Shown here piece by piece: positions 5,300-8,521 of a stretch of 8,521 bases of DNA. The notes under the pieces are model-generated. The model was not told the DNA's origin and ran no database searches. It was given only the letters and a program-made list of their open reading frames with translations. Source of the stretch: Candidatus Competibacteraceae bacterium (GTDB taxonomy: Bacteria; Pseudomonadota; Gammaproteobacteria; Competibacterales; Competibacteraceae); contig SKOM01000185.1 of assembly GCA_007120095.1 (NCBI GenBank), forward strand, positions 1 through 8,521, in the 5' to 3' direction. The translations under genes were made by a program, and so were the position numbers. The first letter of the stretch is position 1. Each line of letters opens with the position of its first letter.

Positions 5300-7216
5300 T
5301 TAACGTGTCAGCGTTAAGCGCAGCAGCAGGTCGTTAAGCCGCCGGACGTAGCTGCCGGGATCTTCCAGTTGACCGCCTTCGGCCAGCAGGGCCTGGTCAA
5401 ACAGCAACTGTGCCCAGTTTTGCAGCTCGGTCTCGTCCGTTGCGGTTTTAAGCTGGCGGATCAGGCTATGATCGGGGTTGATTTCCAAATACGGCTTGCT
5501 CGTCGGCACATTTTGCCCGGCTTCGCGTAGCAGGCGCTCCAAGTGGCCACTCATCGCGTGTTCGTCGACCACCAGGCAGGCCGGCGAGTCGGTCAGGCGG
5601 CGCGAGACCCGCACATCTTGCACCTGCTCGCCTAGCGCGGTCTTGATCCGTGACAGCACGTCTTTGTACTCGTCGTCGTGCTGTTTTTGGACTTCAGGTT
5701 CCGATTCGGCTTTATCGCCCAGTTTATCCAAATCAAGGCTGCCTTTAGCCACAGAATGCAAGGGCTTGCCTTCGAACTCATGCAAATGACTGACCAGCCA
5801 TTCATCGACACGATCGCTGAGCAACAGCACCTCGACGCCTTTTTTGCGGAAAATCTCCAGATGCGGGCTGTGGCGCACCGAGGCGAAACCGTCGCCGGTC
5901 AAATAGTAAATCGCTTCCTGACCCTCGGCCATGCGGCTGAGGTAATCACTCAGGCTGACGGTTTGCTCGGGGCTGTCGGTATGGGTTGAGGCAAAGCGCA
6001 ATAAGCGAGCGATTTGTTCGCGGTTGGCATAGTCCTCGCCGGGACCTTCTTTCAGCACCTGGCCGAACTGTTGCCAGACAGTGGTGTATTTCTCCGGTTG
6101 TTTGCTTGCCAGATCTTCCAGCAGTCCTAACACTTTTTTGACTGATCCGGCACGGATGCTGTCGATGGTGCGGTTATTTTGCAGGATTTCTCGGGAGATA
6201 TTTAGCGGTAAATCATTCGAGTCGATCACGCCGCGGACAAAGCGCAGATAGCGCGGCATGAGCTGTTCGGCATCGTCCATAATAAACACCCGCCGCACGT
6301 AGAGTTTTACCCCATAACGCCGGTTGGGATCCCAGAGATCGAACGGTGCCCGTTGCGGAATATACAGCAGCGAGATGTACTCCAGATTGCCTTCTACGCG
6401 GTTATGCGTCCACGCCAACGGGTCTTCAAAATCATGGCTGATGTGTTTGTACAGCGCTTGGTACTCATCATCCTTGATGTCTTTGCGTGGGCGTGTCCAC
6501 AGAGCCGACGCTTTATTGACCTGCTCCCATTCGCGGGTCGGTTCGCTGTCGTCGTCCTGGGCGGGGCGCTCCACCTCCAGCAACACCGGCAGGCCAATAT
6601 GATCGGAATACCGGGTAATGATGGAGCGCAGCCGCCACTGATCGAGCATCTCGTCCTCGCCTTCGCGCAAATGCAGTACGATCTCGGTGCCGCGTTGCGC
6701 CCGTTCGATGGTCTCAATGCTGAACTCGCCATCGCCTGCCGATTCCCAATGCACCCCGTGTTCAGCGCTGAGACCGGCGCGGCGGGTGAATAACTCGACC
6801 CGATCCGCGATAATAAAGCTGGAATAAAAGCCGACCCCGAACTGGCCGATGAGATGGGCATCTTGCGCCTGGTCGCCAGTGAGCCGTTCCATAAATTCGC
6901 GGGTACCGGAGTGAGCGATGGTGCCGATCTGCTCGATGACCTCTTGGCGACTCATGCCAATGCCATTATCGCTGACGGTGATGGTGCGGGCGGTTTTGTC
7001 GAACTGCACTTTGATGTTCAATTCGGTTTGGTCTTCGAATAAGCCGCTGTCGGTTAAGGCTTCAAAGCGTAATTTATCGCAGGCATCAGAGGCGTTAGAG
7101 ATCAGCTCACGGAGAAAAATGTCCTTGTTGGAGTACAAGGCATTGATCATCAGCTTGAGCAGTTGTTTAACTTCGGTCTGAAACCCCAGGGTTTCCTTAT
7201 GTGTTTCGACGGTCAT
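5300..7216 (-). CDS. htpG: Hsp90-family molecular chaperone HtpG
   Basis: HtpG is the bacterial cytosolic Hsp90, an ATP-dependent dimeric chaperone working with DnaK on client remodelling. The 638 residues compare with 624 in E. coli. The N-terminal GHKL ATP-binding domain has FLRELISNASDACDKLR (34-50, catalytic Glu37 and Asn41), DNGIGM (83-88), IGQFGVGFYSSF (123-134) and GTEIVLHL (176-183). The middle domain holds RGVIDSNDLPLNISREILQ (328-346), whose Arg342 corresponds to the ATPase-stimulating arginine. The C-terminal dimerisation domain follows from about residue 510. The ATG at 7216 has GGGAG about 11 bases upstream, a rather long spacing. A sigma32-like element precedes it. It is followed by 106 bp before ycgN on the same strand. 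The gene is intact and the family call certain. Confidence 0.98.
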   Translation of the reverse strand: MTVETHKETLGFQTEVKQLLKLMINALYSNKDIFLRELISNASDACDKLRFEALTDSGLFEDQTELNIKVQFDKTARTITVSDNGIGMSRQEVIEQIGTIAHSGTREFMERLTGDQAQDAHLIGQFGVGFYSSFIIADRVELFTRRAGLSAEHGVHWESAGDGEFSIETIERAQRGTEIVLHLREGEDEMLDQWRLRSIITRYSDHIGLPVLLEVERPAQDDDSEPTREWEQVNKASALWTRPRKDIKDDEYQALYKHISHDFEDPLAWTHNRVEGNLEYISLLYIPQRAPFDLWDPNRRYGVKLYVRRVFIMDDAEQLMPRYLRFVRGVIDSNDLPLNISREILQNNRTIDSIRAGSVKKVLGLLEDLASKQPEKYTTVWQQFGQVLKEGPGEDYANREQIARLLRFASTHTDSPEQTVSLSDYLSRMAEGQEAIYYLTGDGFASVRHSPHLEIFRKKGVEVLLLSDRVDEWLVSHLHEFEGKPLHSVAKGSLDLDKLGDKAESEPEVQKQHDDEYKDVLSRIKTALGEQVQDVRVSRRLTDSPACLVVDEHAMSGHLERLLREAGQNVPTSKPYLEINPDHSLIRQLKTATDETELQNWAQLLFDQALLAEGGQLEDPGSYVRRLNDLLLRLTLTR

Positions 7217-7252
7217 GATCAGACAATCTCCCGTTGGTTGTATTGGGATTCC

Positions 7253-7281
7253 TAAATAAGATTCATACCGACAATTTCAAG
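7253..7281 (-). promoter_or_regulatory. Candidate heat-shock (sigma32-like) promoter for htpG
   Basis: On the minus strand CTTGAAA (7281-7275) matches the sigma32 -35 element. After a 14-bp gap from CTTGAA comes TCTTATTTA (7261-7253), which keeps the AT-rich end of CCCCATNTA but not the C-run. A sigma70 reading is also possible: TTGAAA, 16 bp, TATTTA. A second CTTGAA overlaps the cysQ stop (7302-7297) without a matching -10. htpG is sigma32-controlled in E. coli, which supports the reading. Confidence 0.35.
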
Positions 7282-7297
7282 GCCGGCTACATCCTGT

Positions 7298-8098
7298 TCA
7301 AGGCAGGGCGGCCAGCCAGTCCTTATCGGTATCGGCATACACCACAAACGGTGGGTTGCGTAACTCATCACTGCGGTTGTAGCTCAGGCGTTGGCCTTGG
7401 ATGTCCACAACATGAGCACCGGCCGACTCGGCGATACACTGCGCAGCGGCAGTGTCCCACCACCAGGTGGGGCTGAGTCGGGGATAAAAATCGGCGCTGC
7501 CCTCGGCGACCAGACAACACTTAACGGCACTGCCCATGGGCACCAGCGTATGCTCGCCTAAGTTGCGCACTATGGTGGCCAGTTCCGGACCGGGGTGGGA
7601 ACGGCTGCTGACCACCCGTACCGGGGTCATCACGTTACGGGCGGCGTTGATGGGTACCGGCGGTTCACTGGCCTGCTGGCGGAAAGCCCCCAACCGAGTA
7701 TTGGCAAAGTAGCAGACGCCTTGGGCCGGTACATGCACCACACCCAGCACCGGATAATGGCCGTCAATTAAGCCGATGTTAACGGTAAATTCACCGTTGC
7801 GATTGATGAATTCCTTGGTGCCATCGAGCGGATCGACCAGCCAGAAGTGCGACCAGCGGCCGCGATCCGCGACCGCGCTGGCAGCCGATTCTTCCGACAG
7901 CACCGGAATATCCGGGGTAAGCTGTTGTAACCCCTGGCTGATGAGTTTATGAGCCGCCAGATCGGCCTCAGTCAGCGGGCTGTGATCGGCTTTGTGGCGG
8001 ACGCCGAAATCTGCCCGGCCGTAGACTTCGAGAATGGCGTGTCCGGCTTGTTTGGCCAGGACAATCACTTCATTGAGTAGCGTGTCAGTATTGTCCAT
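7298..8098 (-). CDS. cysQ: 3'(2'),5'-bisphosphate nucleotidase
   Basis: CysQ hydrolyses 3'-phosphoadenosine 5'-phosphate, a by-product of sulfate assimilation, to AMP and phosphate. It is a Mg-dependent, lithium-sensitive member of the inositol monophosphatase family. With the ATG at 8098 it has 266 residues (E. coli 246). Metal-binding motifs are LSEES (67-71), DPLDGTKEF (89-97) and WDT (214-216), and NGEFTVNIGLID is also characteristic. An in-frame TTG at 8110 would add four residues, but it directly abuts the GGAGGG (8116-8111) and leaves no spacing. The ATG sits 12 bases after that Shine-Dalgarno. It starts 29 bp after rplS with no terminator visible between them, so co-transcription is likely. 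The 81-bp gap to htpG holds the sigma32-like motif. Confidence 0.93.
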   Translation of the reverse strand: MDNTDTLLNEVIVLAKQAGHAILEVYGRADFGVRHKADHSPLTEADLAAHKLISQGLQQLTPDIPVLSEESAASAVADRGRWSHFWLVDPLDGTKEFINRNGEFTVNIGLIDGHYPVLGVVHVPAQGVCYFANTRLGAFRQQASEPPVPINAARNVMTPVRVVSSRSHPGPELATIVRNLGEHTLVPMGSAVKCCLVAEGSADFYPRLSPTWWWDTAAAQCIAESAGAHVVDIQGQRLSYNRSDELRNPPFVVYADTDKDWLAALP

Positions 8099-8127
8099 GA
8101 ATTTCGGCAACCCTCCACCGTGCAGCG

Positions 8128-8487
8128 TTACTTTTTAGGACGCAGTTTTTCCTTAATGCGAGCAGCGCGACCTTCCAGACCACGCAGATAATACAGCTTG
8201 GCGCGACGCACATCCCCACGGCGTTTGACTTGGACCGAGGCAATGCTGGGGCTGTAGCTTTGGAACACCCGTTCCACCCCCTCACCATGAGAAATTTTAC
8301 GGACTGTGAAGGCGGAATTCAGTCCACGATTACGCTTGGCGATCACCAAGCCTTCAAAAGCCTGTAAACGCTCACGGTTGCCTTCTTTGACCCGCACCTG
8401 CACAACCACTGTATCACCAGGACTAAAATCGGGCAGGATTTTGCCGCCCATCTGTTCCAGTTCCAGTTCTTGAATAATATTGCTCAC
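8128..8487 (-). CDS. rplS: 50S ribosomal protein L19
   Basis: L19 lies at the 30S-50S interface of the large subunit and contributes to the intersubunit bridges. Conserved blocks are FSPGDTV, RLQAFEG, RNRGLNSAFTVRKIS, GEGVERVF and RRAKLYYLR, ending in a basic ARIKEKLRPKK. I place the start at GTG 8487. This gives MSNIIQELELEQM, aligning with the E. coli N-terminus MSNIIKQLEQEQM, with GAGG (8500-8497) nine bases upstream. The ATG at 8493 (MTVSNII) is only three bases from that Shine-Dalgarno, and a GTG at 8511 would precede it. The protein has 119 residues, against 115 in E. coli. rplS usually ends an rpsP-rimM-trmD-rplS operon. The 28 bases beyond 8493 are too few to confirm trmD. Confidence 0.95.
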   Translation of the reverse strand: MSNIIQELELEQMGGKILPDFSPGDTVVVQVRVKEGNRERLQAFEGLVIAKRNRGLNSAFTVRKISHGEGVERVFQSYSPSIASVQVKRRGDVRRAKLYYLRGLEGRAARIKEKLRPKK

Positions 8488-8521
8488 CGTCATTTTCCTC
8501 GTGAATATCACATTAAATCAT

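Noticed and set aside
6353..6861. Long alternative frames on both strands within htpG (146 and 155 codons)
   Set aside because: The htpG frame here carries conserved Hsp90 sequence. The alternatives have skewed low-complexity composition and no recognised motif.
8494..8521. End of trmD upstream of rplS
   Set aside because: It is expected from usual gene order, but only a few bases are present and the reading frame cannot be fixed.

Overview
The window is a densely packed piece of a gammaproteobacterial chromosome. Ten of its eleven genes belong to recognisable families, and the eleventh (slt-like) is clear at domain level. YcgN, HslR, MinE, CysQ, HtpG and L19 all read like relatives of the Escherichia coli proteins, but the gene order is not enteric, so a non-enteric gammaproteobacterium is likely. 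I see no insertion sequence, phage gene, tRNA, rRNA, CRISPR array or defence cassette.

Layout. Positions 1-253 are an AT-rich leader with a probable promoter, two dyad symmetries and no convincing gene. A secreted lytic transglycosylase (254-859, +) runs tail to tail into a membrane-anchored TlpA-like thioredoxin (862-1365, -). That gene diverges over 44 bp from argC (1410-2450, +). argC in turn converges, with 4 bp between stop codons, on a minus-strand operon read ycgN-minC-minD-minE-hslR (5193 down to 2455). Upstream of this operon on the same strand lie htpG (7216-5300), cysQ (8098-7298) and rplS (8487-8128). The end of the window probably cuts into whatever precedes rplS.

Function. The centre is the Min oscillator (MinC inhibitor, MinD ATPase, MinE topological factor), which keeps the FtsZ ring at mid-cell. 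It is preceded by the Cys-rich YcgN protein and followed by Hsp15, a ribosome-rescue factor whose start codon overlaps the minE stop. Each operon junction is tight (13, 11, 1 and -4 bp). Three of the junction Shine-Dalgarno sequences touch the preceding stop codon, which suggests translational coupling. The start codons are weak: GTG for ycgN, TTG for minC, TTG for minD, and GTG or ATG for minE. A perfect TATAAT with a poor -35 precedes ycgN, with a 12-bp palindrome centred near -41. HtpG and Hsp15 are both heat-shock proteins in E. coli. CysQ and L19 are housekeeping genes, ArgC belongs to arginine biosynthesis, and the thioredoxin and transglycosylase act in the envelope.

I found no wholly new system. 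The observations worth a second look are regulatory and architectural: the weak-start coupled min operon ending in hslR, hairpins that would cover the ribosome-binding sites of two plus-strand genes, a long stem-loop just past the transglycosylase stop, and very tight convergent junctions.
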